From: Symbiodinium natans
Lineage: Eukaryota; Sar; Dinophyceae; Suessiales; Symbiodiniaceae
DNA: 64,000 bases
Assembly (NCBI GenBank): GCA_905221605.1
Contig: CAJNDS010002368.1
Coordinates: 1,271,011 to 1,335,010 of the forward strand
Direction: 5' to 3'
The notes below the pieces were generated by a model. That model saw only the letters and a program-made list of their open reading frames with translations, was not told the origin of the DNA and made no database searches. The translations under genes and the position numbers were made by a program. Positions 10,496-21,125 of this stretch are shown here, piece by piece (the first letter of the stretch is position 1; every line of letters starts with the position of its first letter).

Positions 10496-11547
10496 CTCAG
10501 CTTCTCTCGCGAAGTGACCCCAGATGACCCCAGCCGGTAGTCTCCTAGCAGTGATGGTGCTAGAAAGAAGTCGGCCTACCGCCAGGGACCGAAGACACAG
10601 ACCGGCGTGGAGCAGCAAAAAGAGCTCACTGGACTCACTGGACTCACTCGATTGTGCAGCATGGGATATCTAACATGTGGCAGCAAACGTTATAAGACAG
10701 AGCCTCGCAGATAGAGCCTGTTACAAAGATCGTTGCAGGTGAGTCGACTTCAGAACCGAGTCTTGCTGCTCCAGCGAGAGGTGGAGGAGTTACGGGGCCC
10801 ATCTGGCCGTGGCCATTTGGAACCCACGGTTCCCGAGAAGCAGTTTCAGCAGCTGAGCACTTCGCATGGAAAGGCCGGGGACTGCTGGGTGTCGCATGAG
10901 CGTGTCATTAGCGCGTGTGTGGCACGCAACCTTTTACCCACACAGTATACTTTTGCCCCCCCAAAAAACGTGGGTCCTGAGCAGAGGTCGCCAACCACTT
11001 GCAGGCCTTGCGGGCTCAGCTGCAGGCCCCCGCTGTGCTGGGAGGGAGAGAGAAAAAAGGGGGCCACGCATGGCCACGCCACAAATGCGCTCAGAGAGAT
11101 GCCGCCAGGTCGTCAGTACCCGCAGCAGCGGCGTGTGGCCCTAAGTGATGTTCACACCTCTGGTGTTCACAAAGTGCTCAAGCTGCTCCGCCCTGGTGTG
11201 TGCCGCAGCTTTTTTTGCTGGCACAACCGAACAGAACTTTAGCTGCTGCGGCCGCTCGCTCTGCCGTGGCCGTTCGCGCCATGGGGTGCACTGCAGGCAA
11301 GGCAGAGGCACAGGAGCAGCCCAAGGCTTCGAGATGGCAGCTTGGTCAGCTTGGTCTAAGCCTGGCCTTGTTACCAGCGCCTGTTTCACATTGTGGACGT
11401 TCTTGTTCTCTCGTACTTTGCCCTGTCCCAGCATTTTCAGTCCACCAGTCCCGGGCATGCTGCCGCTATGGACCTGTTCGCAAAGCAGGCGATGTTCAGG
11501 TGACGTCCTTGGTGCGGTGTGTGTGGGCTCTAGATGGGTCTAAGACC
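10496..11547 (+). other. Candidate coiled-coil exons, otherwise unassigned
   Basis: An AG at 10737-10738 is followed by a heptad-like open stretch (VSRLQNRVLLLQREVEELRG). A further stretch near 10990-11040 reads VANHLQALRAQLQAPAVLG. Both would form amphipathic helices, but no domain or gene limits can be given. They could be 5' exons of the PP2C gene or a separate small gene. The rest of the segment shows only short frames. Confidence 0.3.
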
Positions 11548-11675
11548 AGGATTAAGACGAAGACGAAGAGGAAGACTAAGACGATGACTGAGACGATGAC
11601 TAAGACTAAGACCAAGACCGAGACCGAGACGAAGACGAAGACGAAGACTGGGACGAGGACTAGGACTAGGACAGA
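11548..11675 (+). repeat. Degenerate AAGACN hexamer repeat
   Basis: About 21 imperfect hexamers (AAGACG, AAGACT, GAGACC, GAGACG and variants). In one + frame they encode alternating Lys/Glu/Arg-Thr dipeptides. The repeat keeps that frame open throughout. It could therefore be a low-complexity coding insert of the following gene, or simply a stop-free microsatellite. Confidence 0.8.
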
Positions 11676-11829
11676 GACTTCAGTAAGACTGAGGTACAGC
11701 CACGTGTTGCAGCGCAAGTGGACGTCACACTGCTCATCGTATGGACCGGAAGTGGACTATCGGATTCGATACCTGCCCTTTGAAATCCGAGGCAAGAAGG
11801 CAAAAACTTTGTTTACGTAGCTGTGTTGA

Positions 11830-13504
11830 CCGGACTTGAACCCTGAAGGGGCCGGGGTGCTCGTCAAGGAAGACGAGCGCCACTTCCGCGTTGATAACAG
11901 CAAGCTTGGAGAGCATGCTCAAGGACTTTGCTACAGGCTGTCCAAAGATACTCGTGACAAGGACTTCGAGCACGTCGCCTTTTGGAATAGCGTCATTGCC
12001 GGAAAAGATGTCGGCAATGGGTGGCTTCTCTGTGACCTTGATAGCGAGAACCTCGAATTGTTAGACCAGCTGAGAGAGACGCCGCTTGAAACACTCTGTT
12101 CGAAATTCTCCGGAAACTGGATGCTGTGTTGCTCCACAAGCTCAAATATTGATGGCCGATGGGTTTCCAACACCTTTTCAGGACACAAGAGGATTCAGGG
12201 CGCTTTCCTGAAGACTTCGACTGGCACACACCCGCTTAAGTGGGAAGGCCTCAATGCGTTTTCAATGAACGTGGGCGGGGAAATGCGGCGAGCACGTTTG
12301 GTGGAAGACCGCCTCATATGGAACGATGGGGAGCTTTGGACCCGTGATCGGCGCGACATGGACATGTTAAAGCCGACTGACAAGTGGGGCCATGACTTGG
12401 AATCTGCCAATGCCAGATTCTTGTGTGTATGTCAAAAGGGTCTCAAACCTGGAAGCCTCAACCAGGATGCATGGAGCGTTTTACGGATCGAGAATGAGTT
12501 TTCCCTGTACACAGTGTGTGATGGCCATGGACCACATGGCTTCTTGTCAACGAAATTTAATGTGTGGTGGGGAGAAGATTCTGGAACCTCTTTCCGGTTT
12601 TTGTACCGTCTTTTTGCGTGATGAGGTCATGACGTGGCAAACTTTGTGAAGGATAACTTGCCAAGAGTCCTGATCAAAGACCCGCGCTTCACCCTGGGCC
12701 AAGGTGGCCAAAGCCCTGCAAGCCCTGCTTTCCTCGATACTTTCCGCCTGGTGCACATGCTGATCGACAGCGCGGATGCTTTTGATAGGCTCGATGCGCT
12801 CTGGTCCGGCACGACCGCAACCACGATCCTCCACAACCACAAGACTGGCCAGCTGCTCTTTGCACATGTCGGGGACAGCAGCGCCGTTGTCGGGAGAGCC
12901 TGGGGCTGCAACACACTGAGAGAAAGACTTTAGGACCGGAGTACCTTGGGACCTCGCCCTGCAAGGGGAGACAGGCAAGCCAGTACGGTGGAACATGCGT
13001 AAGTATGCGTAAGTCCCACCTTTAAATGGTTTCGTGATGTTTCGTGGTGCTCGCTTTACCCCTATGGGCGGCTCAATGGTTGCACCTAGCAAGTCCTATG
13101 AGCGAGGCCAAAAGGTCAAAAGGTTCGCTGCTGGTAGGTGGTTCGGAACATGGTGTTGGTTTCAACGCATGGCTCGAATCATTCGATGTGTGCAGGCGGT
13201 TGTTAGACTAGATTTGTGTAGTGGTGAACAGAGAGCCAAAGGCGTGACATTATTGCGAGCGAAGGGTATGGTGTCCTCGTTGACGCAGCCGGGGGGGGGG
13301 GGGGGGGGGGCGGGGGTGCCTATCAGTGCAGATGAGATAGATGTTGCCGATGCCTCTGAGGTGCAGCATCCACCGATGAAAGTAGAGTAGCATGGGCTTT
13401 CTGAACAAACCGACTGGATCAGCCCGGCCGGCCCCCCAACCGAGGACTCTTCGCTGGTAGAAGAAGAAGAGTATAGATGAATAAATATGGAAATAAACGT
13501 CTAT

Positions 13505-13597
<93 letters not shown>

Positions 13598-14729
13598 CAT
13601 GCATGTACACATACACAGACTTGCATATGATATATATATATATATATGTATACGTTTATATGTATGTATAAATACATATGCATATGCCTATATGCATGTG
13701 TGAGCCCTGAGCGTTTTCCAAAAGTGAGTTCCGTTTCCCGGCCCCGGCTTGCTTCAGCTATCACTGATGATGGGTGAGGGAATGGTTAGGTCTGAAGGAT
13801 GAGGAGGATTTCAGGATGCGAGCCCTGCACCTTCAGATTGATGAGGTCAAACCGCCAACGGCAAGGAGGTTCGGGCACATCAGCTTACCCGAGACCACAA
13901 GCCCTTTTTGCCCGACGAGCGTGACCGCGTGGCTTCTTGTTGGATCACTATGGATCACTTGAGCAAGCCTTGAGGATTTCTCGTTGTTCATGTCGTATCC
14001 CCCGTATGCTAAGGCGGCATTGGGTGGCACGATTGAGTTCGATGGCGTTGCTGATTTCCGCGTCTACAACAAAGACGGTTATGGTGCAGGTCTGAACATG
14101 ACCCGATCCTTGGGCGATCTCAGCGCTCATCGCGAGTGTGGCCTCATTGCAGATCCAGAAGTGGGCGAGTACATGGCTGCCAAGCTGCAAGATTCAACTC
14201 TCAGTGCATTGCAGAGGGCATCCGAGCCGATTATCTGGAGCTGCATCGGTCTTTGCTCGCTTTGCTGCAGGTAGATTCAGAAGATCAAGTCCTTTTGCTG
14301 TGCAGCGATGGGATTTGGGAGTTCATGAGTCCTCAGGACCCAACCTAGTGATACTAGCATACTGCAGAGCTGCTGCCTGTGAGCTGGTGCCTGCCTACAG
14401 AACTCCCGCAGGAGGCGGTGGAACTGGTGCTGAAGCAGAGCGACCCTTCATCTGCCGCGAGGGCTTTGGTTACTGAGGCACGCGGTCGATGGGTAGAGCG
14501 TGCCGCTGAGACTCATCAAGACTCTCATTCCGGTAAGGGGCTGCCACAATCAGATGGGCGGTTGGAGTAGTGGTTCGAAGGTTATCGAGGGAGGAGCCTG
14601 AAATGATAAGTTTGATCAGGAGCTGGCACTTAGGCTGAGTATATCGATGACATTGTTGCCCTTGTTGTGTACTTGAACGCGGGACGTGATCGCGCTGTTT
14701 GTGCAACCATTGCCAGCGGCGGAGCATGA
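11830..14729 (+). CDS. PP2C-family Ser/Thr phosphatase, seven exons
   Basis: Mg2+/Mn2+-dependent protein phosphatase removing phosphate from Ser/Thr. Exons deduced from frame and family continuity: 11830-12538, 12626-12904, 13846-13931, 14014-14175, 14271-14336, 14412-14501, 14634-14729. In order they give SLNQDAW and [11 protein letters not shown] (metal-site Asp), [63 protein letters not shown], and finally [12 protein letters not shown]. These are the full set of PP2C motifs. Upstream of the catalytic domain is a ~200-residue region containing [21 protein letters not shown] and [12 protein letters not shown], which resembles modules I associate with dinoflagellate proteins. Introns 1-4 start with GC and intron 5 with GA. 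Intron 6 can be read as GC (at 14502) or GT (at 14493). The first exon has no ATG after the in-frame stop at 11827, so at least one 5' exon is missing. Confidence 0.93.
13291..13310. repeat. 20-nt poly-G tract
   Basis: An uninterrupted run of 20 G inside PP2C intron 2, followed after one C by GGGGG. Confidence 0.95.
13505..13690. repeat. ACATAT hexamer array and TA-rich DNA
   Basis: About 15 nearly perfect ACATAT hexamers run from 13505 to 13594. They are followed by TATATA and TGTATA stretches up to about 13690. All of it lies inside PP2C intron 2. Confidence 0.95.
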
Positions 14730-15589
14730 TCGCAGCTCGGACACCGCCGAAGGCCGATGTACTCCGGGATGGATGCTTGAGCTGCAGGTATCACGTAATG
14801 TGAGCAGGTTTCTGTAAAGATGTGTGCAGGCTTGAAGTTCAAGTGACTTGCAACTATGCCTTGTACACGTCACGGACAACGGAGAGTCAGTCACACACGA
14901 AGTATTGCATGCTGTTGTGCATGGCTGATGCTTTACTCAGCAGTACTTGTGCAGCCAACAGCGTTGCAGTTTGTTTCTGTTGCATAGTTATCTGCAGATG
15001 CGGGTCTGCAGCTTGTAGAGAAGGCGATTGATTTCAAAGGCACTGGCACTTGATAGATGTTTACAAAAAGAGAGAAGCGCTTTAAACTTTAAGCTGAAAA
15101 CATCCTTCGCAGATCTCTGTCACGACCAGGGGGCCATCCAGGGCCTTCTGAATACGTTTTTCACTGTTGATACACAAAGTCCCTGCTGAGATCTGCCGAG
15201 GTAGCTGTGTCACCAACTCGGCAGCAAGGGGCTCAGCTCTCACAGAATTGCAGAATCCCATGTTGGTGGCATGTGATGGGGTCCTGCGCTGCAGGGGGAA
15301 CAGACGCATGTCGGATCCGGTTGGAGGCAGGACACGGGAAGCTAGAGGAAGCCGAGCAATCTTATCAGGGATGCGTAGAAGTACGAGTCAGGAAAGATTG
15401 CCCGAGGTTTGTCAATGGTTTGTCAGATGGGTCATCGAAGCCGCGTGACACGGGGCAAAAAACGTGAGGCCCGATCCAGGAACATGAGTCAGGGAAGAAC
15501 TACAAGAAGCGACTTCGGAAAAAGACCAGGCCACGAGGAACAGCCATTACTTCCAACATCCCCCTTGACCTACGTCATCTTGTAGGTAT
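14730..15589. other. No gene seen
   Basis: This segment lies downstream of the PP2C stop. Small frames on both strands carry no domain. A + frame at 15207-15467 is open for 86 codons but low in information. Confidence 0.45.
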
Positions 15590-15830
15590 CATCTGGGATT
15601 GGCCAGGGATACTCTGTGGGATACGGTGTGGGATATCTGGGGGTGGGCACTCCGAGGATTCTCTGCCGCATTTTCTGGGGCGGGCATTCCACTGCAGCTC
15701 TGCCAGATTCTTTGATCTACCCTGAGCAGGATTCTCAGGAGGACACTCGAGGGATGCTCTACAGGGATGATGTTTTCGGATGTTTTCGGGTTAGCACGCT
15801 GCGGGGGTGGAGTCCCAGGTGAGGATAGCG
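15590..15830 (+). repeat. Degenerate GGGATAYTCTG-type repeat
   Basis: Loose recurrences of GGGATAC/GGGATAT/GGGATG and GATTCTC..GGGCATTCC motifs at 10-40 bp spacing. The pattern is visible by eye but weak, and no exact unit length can be given. Confidence 0.35.
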
Positions 15831-16039
15831 GAAGGCAACGTCTGACAAAATCCCACTTGGTGGGGAAGAAGCGGCACGTATCAGGAAAGACACAGTTTAA
15901 GGGTTAGGAAGAAGCAAGGAATCCGGGGAAAGGCAACGCTTGTTTCTGGCTTAGATGGCTTGATTTTGGGGGGTTAATGCTGGATTTAGAGATTTAGCGA
16001 GCTTTAAAGCTTCCGGGGCTTCGGCCTTGTGGTTGTAGG

Positions 16040-16270
16040 GCCGTTGTACGGCTTCAGAGTGCTTGAGGGTTCGAGGGTTCTCGGGTTTAGGGCTTGAGGG
16101 TTTTTAGGGTTAAGTGCTTGGCTGTTGGAGGGTTTGAGGGTCCTTGTGTTTGAGGGTTTAGTTTAGGCTGTCAGGGGGGGGGTTCCAGCAAGCGTTTCAG
16201 GGCTTTTGGGTTCAGGGCTTTGGGCGTTTTGAGGGGTTGAGGGGTTTCAGGTTTAGGGCTTTAGGGTTGG
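16040..16270 (+). repeat. Eroded telomere-like GGGTTTAGGG tract
   Basis: Imperfect GAGGGTTT, GGGTTTAGGG and TTTTTAGGG units, with two exact GGTTTAGGG matches and many GGGTTTGAGGG variants. It has the same strand orientation as the tract at 857-1062 but is more diverged. A run of 9 G interrupts it near 16175. Confidence 0.65.
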
Positions 16271-16639
16271 GGTGGGGTCTGGGGAATGGGCTTTGCACAG
16301 ATTGAGGCTGCGAGAGGAGGTGTTCGGGTCCTGGGCCCATTTTCCCCTCACATCTTCTCCAACTTTCCCGACTTATTATTCCCGACTCATTCTTTTCCAC
16401 GACTTGAAGGAACAACTCGGAGCAAGCCTGACAAAGCGATGCTAGAATGGCATCAGGTTTCGGTTTGGCCAGTGTCCCCCTTGGAGATTCTACGGATGAG
16501 CATGTGCGAAACTCAGACGTGGCTAAGAGCCGGAGAGTCTCCCCAGACTTTGCCTGTGACGTTGTATCCATGATATCCATGGTATCCATGGTGTCGACTT
16601 GTCGCCGGTAACCAAACGCGTGTGTATGCCCACTTTTGC

Positions 16640-16941
16640 CTTGGCTGCTTAAGGTGAAAGAGTTTGAAAGGACTTTGCAGGAGGAGACCGAAAGCTTTCA
16701 AACACAGTTGCAGGTGCGCCGGGGCTTTGTGCAGTTCTTGGGCACTGGAGAACTTACTTCAGTCCCTGAACCATTTGTCGAAGTGACAGGCATTGGCCAG
16801 TTCGAACGCCCTTCTTCGAAGGACTCCGCCCTGGTCGCTCTTGTCTCCGCAAGTTTGGTATGGCAGAGCCGCAGCTTGCAGGAGACTGCGGGTGCTGGAG
16901 GAAGCTGCGCGCAGACGTGGGGTGTCTTTGATGTCAGATGA
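16640..16941 (+). CDS. Candidate coiled-coil exon
   Basis: The open frame includes LKVKEFERTLQEETESFQTQ, a strongly charged helix, followed by a longer unassigned stretch to a stop at 16941. A GT at about 16711 could end the exon directly after the helix. It may belong with the coiled-coil candidate starting at 17113. No family is recognised. Confidence 0.3.
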
Positions 16942-17034
16942 GGCGCTGATCGCACGCTGATGAATTGATCGCCGTTGCCGGCTTTGTTCTCCGCTGCTGG
17001 CCATTCCCTTTCTGGTTTTCCGTATTTCTGCCTT

Positions 17035-17112
17035 CTTGGACGAACAGAGATGAACAGAGATGAAGAGAGACGAAGTGCGATGAAGAGCGATGAAGAAAGA
17101 TGAAAAGAGATG
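17035..17112 (+). repeat. Degenerate AGAGATGAAG decamer repeat
   Basis: About seven imperfect 10-mers (AGAGATGAAC, AGAGACGAAG, GCGATGAAGA, AAGATGAAAA). They end immediately before a plausible start codon at 17113. Confidence 0.7.
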
Positions 17113-19247
17113 ATGGAGGAGCCCGACTCGGACGATGCTCCGTCACCGAAGAAGCCGGAGGCCACCTTATTCCGCCCAAAAATGCAAACATGTCTTCTTT
17201 GCCTGTGGATTACCTAATGCTACTTTCAAGGCCCTTTTCGTGACGTTGGTATTCAGTCACTTTCTGTCTGAAAGTATTCGGCTCCCCGGCCAGGTAGTCC
17301 TTTGTGAGCAGCTGCTGGCATCTGAGAGGAAGGCCAAATCTGCCATGGCTATGATTATGAATGGTGCTAGCCGATTGAAGTGTTGGCAATTCATCATAGG
17401 CGATTGAGGACATGCCAGTTCCGACGGCGGAGGACGCAGACTGGCATTGTGCCAGTGGGCCAAGGCTGTAGAGCGGAGCAGCTCATAAGGGACCATTATC
17501 TGGAGGAGCTGTATGGTGATGTGCAGCTGGTCCTGGCAAAGCTGCAAAAGGCCTTGCTGCCACATTGTCTTAATGTCCTAATGTCCTGTGTGGCAGGTGC
17601 ATGCAAGTGCCATGCTTTCGTTTTGCAATGCGAGGCTCTTCTCAGAAACCCAGCCATGAAGAAGAGCCACGTGCAGGACTCCTGCTTAGACCGTGGCAGC
17701 GGCAGCAGCGGCTTTTCCACACCTACACAGACCTTGATGGGATTTCAAGGCGTATAAGCTAATGTTGGAGCAAAGTTGGAAGGAGATGCTAAAGAAGAGT
17801 GGAGATGTGGCCGGAACCCTCAGCTCGTGTCTGCCTGTTTCACTCCTACTTTGGGTAGATGGGCCGTGCGGGAGTCGTCTTTCATCACGGCATTGCTGTA
17901 ACGTAGGGGGCCACGTGCTGGCATGCTCGGGACGACTCAAACCATGATATCTGCCTGCATGTTAACCTCAGAGAACTCAGTGTTTGGGTATCCTTTGCCC
18001 TCACTCTGACCTCGACATGGCTGCAGCTGCAGGTGATTGATGGACGATGGAAAGTGAAGACAGTTCTCAGCTACTCAAAGAGGCAAGCACCAGCCTACCT
18101 GCCCTTCACGGTCCACCAAAACCAACAGAACCGGCAGTCTGTCAATGCGCGGCAGGATGGTGGTAGCCCTATGTTACGATTTGCATCTCGGAAGAGAGGC
18201 GCATGGTCAAGATTGCAGCAGCTCGAGTGAGCTGATTTGCCGGCGCAGGTGGTGGTCAAGATGAGCCAAACCTTGGAAGCAAGCCTTCAACTGGCACACG
18301 TCGACTATGCTTCTTGCCTTCCTTAGAGAAGGACTTCGTTGTCATGCTGTCTTCGAAACGTCTTGAACAGCCGCTGCAATTATGAAGGCTCAAATGAACT
18401 CAGGTGCTCCGAATGCTGTCTGCAGTGCCAATTATTCCAGAGGCCGGTGAATGTCACTATTGGCTCAGGTGCAATGTAGAAAATGTTGTGGGACGCTCCG
18501 ATGTCGGAGAAAGCTGCACGCGGTCACGCATACTGTACATAGTTCTGAACCGGGGCGTTGCGATGAGTGTGGCTTTCTGGTCAGCCTTGGATGCGTGCAG
18601 TGGTTCGGTCGAACAAGTTTTCTCAGGTACAATACTGCTCAAGCCCCAGCTCTTCACTTCCATTCATGGTGATGGAACTGTTGCAGGCGCGTAAGTTTTT
18701 CCATGCCTGAAGCTTCGAAAATGCTCAGTCATGCTCAGCCCACGTTGCTGTGTCATGACCTTGGAGGGTTCAACGCTCAAAGCTCGTTTCCAGGAGAGCA
18801 AGGCTCGCCTTCGAAGCAAATCATGCGCGGCCTTCACGCAGCTTTGCGCAGCTGGTTTTGGACGCCTTGCCCGTGGCAACGTTGCGAGGCGCAGCCAATG
18901 CTAGAGCTGGAAGCTGCCGAGATTGGGTACGCCCTCCTGATGGGTGGCTTTCCAAGAAGGTCAACGCAGAACATCCTCAGGCATATGCAGAGACAGAAGA
19001 GGGGCCAGGGGATGAGGATCTGACTCAGACCGAGGCATGGATGCTTGTCACCAGCAGCAGGCCAGGGAACCTGTGCATGCTGTGCATGCTGGCGTGCTTC
19101 AACATTTCACGAATGTCGAGGTCTTCAATCTGGCTCTCTGTCCAAGAAGCATCTGGGCACATGCCCCAGTCGCCCTTTCGGACACAGGACCTCCGCAAGT
19201 TTCAGTGGCAGAGCTTGGCAGAGCTTGGCAGAGCTAGGAAGAGCTAG
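17113..19247 (+). CDS. Candidate multi-exon coiled-coil gene, unassigned
   Basis: A possible start at 17113 opens a hydrophilic N-terminus (MEEPDSDDAPSPKKPEATLF). Later + strand open stretches fit exons flanked by AG and GT. They include LLASERKAKSAMAMIMNGAS near 17310, DHYLEELYGDVQLVLAKL near 17490, LEQSWKEMLKKSGDVAG near 17765, VIDGRWKVKTVL near 18036 and VLRMLSAVPIIPE near 18403. A Cys-rich piece at 18460-18580 has CRKCCGTLRC and later CDECG, which could hold zinc. The stretch near 18860 (FGRLARGNVARR) resembles an IQ motif lacking the canonical Ile-Gln. The helices are seen in the sequence. That they form one gene is inference, and neither product nor end point is known. Candidate roles such as a cytoskeletal or calmodulin-binding scaffold are speculative. 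Confidence 0.35.
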
Positions 19248-19272
19248 GAAGAGCTAGGAAGAGCTGGAAGAG
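19205..19272 (+). repeat. GCAGAGCTTG / GAAGAGCTAG decamer repeat
   Basis: Six to seven tandem 10-mers. The first three read TGGCAGAGCT and the later ones AGGAAGAGCT, so the array has two sub-blocks differing at three positions. Confidence 0.85.
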
Positions 19273-19934
19273 TGGAAGCGATTCAGGTCGGGCTGCCGCT
19301 CGAGGGCTCTCGAGTTCGAGTCCTGGAGCGCTTCGAAGCTGTAGTTTCTGGATTTGTTGGTACGAGCATATAAGCTGCATGCCTCGCTCTCTCCCTCTCC
19401 CCCTTCGCATGCATGCAAGCAGGACTGGAGCATCAGCGAGATAGGTGCTGCGGTGGTGGAAAACCCGAAGTTCGGGACTGAAAGGGATCTGTCGGGGTAG
19501 CACTGAAGTCATTTTCGCCAGCTTTCCGAGTCTTCGTCCAAGGCTCCATGCGTACATCAACATGCGCAAAACTGGGCTTCTTCGAGGCGCACCGGGGACT
19601 TTTTGAGGGGCTTCTGCTTCTTAGGGCCCTCTGCTCAGTCGCTGCTTTTTCTCGGAGGCAAGAGCGGTCCCAAACTTGAAAGTGCTGGCCAAGAGGTCGC
19701 CGCAACAGCATCAGAGCTTTGCAAGATCTCGGGCAAATGGAGAGATTTTGGGTAGTTTCGTTGTTTTGCAGGATTCATTCTGTCGGGTTTCGCACCTTAG
19801 TAGTTTGAAGCCTTAGGGTCCGTAGACTATCTCGGCCGAGGCAGGCGCAAAGGCCAAAACGCGAGGAAGTTGCTGGTATTTGGGGGGGGGGGTTTGTATC
19901 AGTGCCCCGGGTACGCAATCGCCTCAGCCAGAGG
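19273..19934. other. No gene seen
   Basis: Short frames only, on both strands, and none with a recognisable domain. Confidence 0.45.
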
Positions 19935-20106
19935 CCCTAGACCCCTAGACTTCTAGACCCCTAGACCCCTAGACCCCTAGACCCCTAGACCCCTCGACCC
20001 CTCGACCCCTAGACCCCTAGACCCCTAGACCCCCAGACCCCTAGACCCCTAGACCCCTAGACCCCTAGACCCCTAGACCCCTAGACCCCTACACCCCTAC
20101 ACCCCT
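19935..20106 (+). repeat. GACCCCTA octamer satellite
   Basis: About 21 copies of an 8-bp unit, GACCCCTA, equal to TAGGGGTC on the other strand. Most copies are exact. Variants include GACCCCTC (twice), GACCCCCA and a terminal ACACCCCT block. The G-rich strand resembles a telomere-like repeat (TAGGGG) but the period is 8 and the array is flanked by unique DNA. Confidence 0.95.
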
Positions 20107-20685
20107 GTACTGCCTGGCCCGAAACCTACGAACCGGGTCCCCTTGCCCAATTCCCTCTGCCCGAACCCCGAATTGATCAAGCAACGCAGTATGCTCCAAA
20201 CCTCTTTTTAATCAGGTCACGTCACTAGCAAGACATTCCAGTCCCTGAGACACGGCCTACAAAAGGACGACGGGCCTCACAGAGCGAGCTCCTTCTAAGC
20301 AGCATGAAGCAGCCCATTATCATCCGAAAAGTATACTGCATGTACTGTAAGCTTGGAGTGCACTTCTTGCGTGCGTGTAGAAGCAAAGAGCCACCAGCAA
20401 GATATGCCAGGCGTTGAGGCTTTCTCTAGGCCCTTCTATACATGATGCAGAAATACATTGCCGGCAGCCAGATACTCCAGGCTCTGAAAAGGACGACAAG
20501 TTTCACACGGCAACCAAACCAGGGGCTGATCCAATAAACGATCATATAGCTGACATGCGGGTCTACCGTGCAGGTCTAGCACCGCAGTAGCCATCCTTGT
20601 TGTGCACTTGAGAGAACCATCTGTGCCAGCAGCACTGTTTTCCCAAAAGAATTTTTTTTTGCCTGTGCCGGACTCGTGTGATGTC
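20107..20685. other. No gene seen
   Basis: No domain in any frame. The short - strand frame at 20436-20699 is unconvincing. Confidence 0.45.
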
Positions 20686-21125
20686 CAAGGTTTCCCCATC
20701 GGAGATTACCGGCAAGCGCGATCGTCGAGGGTCTTAAAGATGCTCCAGGTAGCTGTTTCTTGCCCTTTTCGAAGATGTTCGCTGAGGCAAGGACCTTCAG
20801 AACCTGGTCTTCAACGGCCGGGAACGGAGTGAATCATGTGTCCAGAGATCGGCGTTCGGATCAAAGTTGCAGGCCATGGCAGTCTTTACTACATGCCGGG
20901 GTCTTGGAACCCGAGCAAGCGCTGTTAACACCCACAGTTACTGGGAGTTCGCCTGAGTCTAGGGTCCACTGCCTTGGGCGGCAGGTCCATGGAGCAGCTG
21001 TACCAGACTATCAGGTTGGGCTTCGACGTCGATTGTGCATTGCAATTGCTGAGCTTTGCAGGTCCTTTGAGAGGCCTGCGCCTTCATCCACAATGCCGCA
21101 GAGTTGGTTCCAGGAGTGACCTGGT
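20686..21125 (+). CDS. Candidate exons, unassigned
   Basis: Two stretches could be exons: CDVQGFPIGDYRQARSSRVL ending at a CCAG|GTAGCT near 20748, and GGRSMEQLYQTIRLGFDVDC near 20980-21045. The second is followed by a short hydrophobic end. Both keep the + orientation of their neighbours. Function is unknown. Confidence 0.25.

Larger units (their letters stand above)
12905..13845 (+). other. Large microsatellite-bearing intron 2 of the PP2C gene
   Basis: The intron is 941 nt with a GC donor after TGG-G and the acceptor GATGAG|GT. Removing it joins VVGRAW to [13 protein letters not shown] in frame. It holds a 20-G tract at 13291-13310 and a long ACATAT array. The other introns of this gene are only 75-132 nt. 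Confidence 0.75.

Noticed and set aside
19205-19272. Short tandem repeats considered as a CRISPR array (also at 49051 and 30546)
   Set aside because: The units are contiguous 10-mers without spacers, and the sequence is eukaryotic.
19275-19337. tRNA-like element with GTTCGAGTCC and a GAAGCG/CGCTTC stem
   Set aside because: The D-arm and anticodon arm cannot be formed with correct spacing.
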